Below are positions 63,108 through 64,000 of a stretch of 64,000 bases of DNA, in pieces. Origin of the DNA: Lachnospiraceae bacterium (GTDB taxonomy: Bacteria > Bacillota > Clostridia > Lachnospirales > Lachnospiraceae). The notes beneath the pieces were generated by a model. It was not told the origin of the DNA, did no database searches, and saw only the letters and a list, made by a program, of their open reading frames with translations. The stretch spans positions 124,001 through 188,000 of the forward strand of contig JAIDFQ010000042.1 of assembly GCA_029054245.1 (NCBI GenBank). Direction: 5' to 3'. A program made the translations under genes and the position numbers. Every line of letters begins with the position of its first letter. Within the stretch, counting starts at the first letter, position 1.

Positions 63108-64000
63108 ATGAAATTTAAGACCAGATTGGTAATAACATTTCTGACGATCATCCTGCTCCCTCTGGCGTTAGCCTGTACAGCATTTATCTGTATAGGAGGC
63201 TATCTCATAAAAGAGCAGGAGGAGTACGGATTTCAGAACAACGATTATAATATGTTGATTGACCCCACGCAGGCATCCCGCCTTATTTCAGATGAAATAT
63301 TCCGGGAAGTTGATGAAATCCTGCAAAAAGACACGGAAGGACTTGAAAAAGAAGGCGTTCTTATTAGAATCAATGAAAGGATTGCCAATAAATCTTCTTA
63401 TGTTATTGTGCGTAAGCAGGATACCCTGTATTATACAGGAAATGAATTGGCGGCAAAACAGATTTTTGAAAAGCTGCCGGAGTTCCAGGAAGAAAATATA
63501 GGGCAGTGGGAAAGACCCAGTGTCTATTATGATGACATGAAAAAGCTGGTAAGACAGATGGATTTTTATTTCTCGGACGGCAGCGAGGGCAGTTTTTTCG
63601 TGATTACGAGGGCAAATTCGATTATTTCAAGGAAGCTGTTTGTGGATATGGCAATCGCTGTTATGCTGATCTTGATTTTAACGAGTATGTTCCTGACAAA
63701 TTGGATTAGCCGGGGTGTCTTTGCTCCTGTTAATCAGCTGAATATTGCCATGCAGAATATTGCGGAGGGAAATCTTGAATACAGACTTCCTGATAAGGAT
63801 GATGGAGAGATAGGGGAGCTTTATAGAAACTATGAGGATATGCGGCTCAGGCTGAAAGAATCGACGGATGAAAAGATCTTGGCAGAAAAACAGAACAAGG
63901 AACTGGTGAGCAATATATCTCATGACCTAAAGACGCCGATTACCGCTATTAAGGGTTATGTGGAAGGAATTATGGATGGCGTGGCGGATACACCTGAAAA
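63108..64000 (+). CDS. Sensor histidine kinase with HAMP, truncated by the window
   Basis: The ATG at 63108 follows AGGAGGT. The first 297 residues are present. A signal-anchor helix at about 9-33, an extracellular domain to about 180 and a second helix (about 183-200) come first. HAMP follows (F-A-P-V-N-Q-L-N, E-G-N-L-E-Y), then the H-box S-N-I-S-H-D-L-K-T-P-I-T-A-I-K-G-Y. The ATPase domain lies beyond the end. It is a classical OmpR-partner kinase; a response regulator is not visible in the 240 bases upstream, so it probably follows. Confidence 0.85.
   Translation, partial: MKFKTRLVITFLTIILLPLALACTAFICIGGYLIKEQEEYGFQNNDYNMLIDPTQASRLISDEIFREVDEILQKDTEGLEKEGVLIRINERIANKSSYVIVRKQDTLYYTGNELAAKQIFEKLPEFQEENIGQWERPSVYYDDMKKLVRQMDFYFSDGSEGSFFVITRANSIISRKLFVDMAIAVMLILILTSMFLTNWISRGVFAPVNQLNIAMQNIAEGNLEYRLPDKDDGEIGELYRNYEDMRLRLKESTDEKILAEKQNKELVSNISHDLKTPITAIKGYVEGIMDGVADTPE

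Overview
The window looks like chromosomal DNA of a gut Lachnospiraceae-type Clostridia species. The grounds are clostridial Shine-Dalgarno sites (GGAGG) before nearly every gene, TTG/GTG starts, a T-box-controlled trp operon, reverse rubrerythrin with PerR, ECF-type vitamin uptake and several carbohydrate ABC systems including a lacto-N-biose/galacto-N-biose phosphorylase locus. No rRNA, tRNA or CRISPR array was seen.

Layout. 1-7.7 kb: the end of a ROK sugar kinase and a 6-phospho-beta-glucosidase, then two VOC (glyoxalase-fold) proteins, one with a rubredoxin-like zinc ribbon, joined to a two-permease sugar ABC transporter. 7.9-9.7 kb: an RlmD-type rRNA methyltransferase and a small nucleoside deoxyribosyltransferase-like protein. 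9.7-17.6 kb: an accessory islet with recombinase-like debris, a GNAT, a 1281-aa single-chain restriction-modification-specificity protein, a second PD-(D/E)XK nuclease, a secreted orphan, a 50-aa membrane peptide and an XRE regulator. 17.7-20.8 kb: an Sfp-type phosphopantetheinyl transferase, a UPF0340 protein, and a TPR membrane protein next to an HExxH membrane peptidase. 20.8-30.9 kb: a decaying YesN/YesM two-component plus sugar ABC locus. Its response regulator is replaced by a blaI-blaR1-bearing mobile fragment, its kinase start looks frameshifted and its binding protein is a pseudogene, while two permeases, an esterase and an MBL hydrolase remain open.

31-38.5 kb: pgi, then an OmpR/VanS-type two-component system controlling a LanFEG-like ABC exporter through four direct repeats spaced 11 bp, an aminoglycoside nucleotidyltransferase-like protein and an unknown membrane protein. 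38.6-45.6 kb (minus strand): trpEGDCFBA behind a Trp T-box. 45.6-46.9 kb: a cobalamin riboswitch, a DUF4430 (transcobalamin-like) protein and an ECF S component, read together as corrinoid uptake. 47-48.6 kb (minus): an SPFH-RHH-YbjQ cluster whose promoter spacer is filled by an 18-bp palindrome.

48.7-57.9 kb: a 2-hydroxyacid dehydrogenase, then an AraC regulator divergent from a transporter-small membrane protein-GH112 phosphorylase-NahK operon for host glycan disaccharides. 58-61.6 kb: an MTA/SAH deaminase-type amidohydrolase next to an archaeal-type SAH hydrolase, suggesting an S-inosylhomocysteine route, and a phosphoribosyltransferase-like protein. 61.7-62.9 kb (minus): perR-reverse rubrerythrin-rubredoxin with a PerR-box-like palindrome. 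The window ends inside a HAMP histidine kinase.

Assignments come from reading the sequence and recalling family features; no database search was possible. Start codons were moved from the longest open frame where the ribosome binding site favoured a later start.
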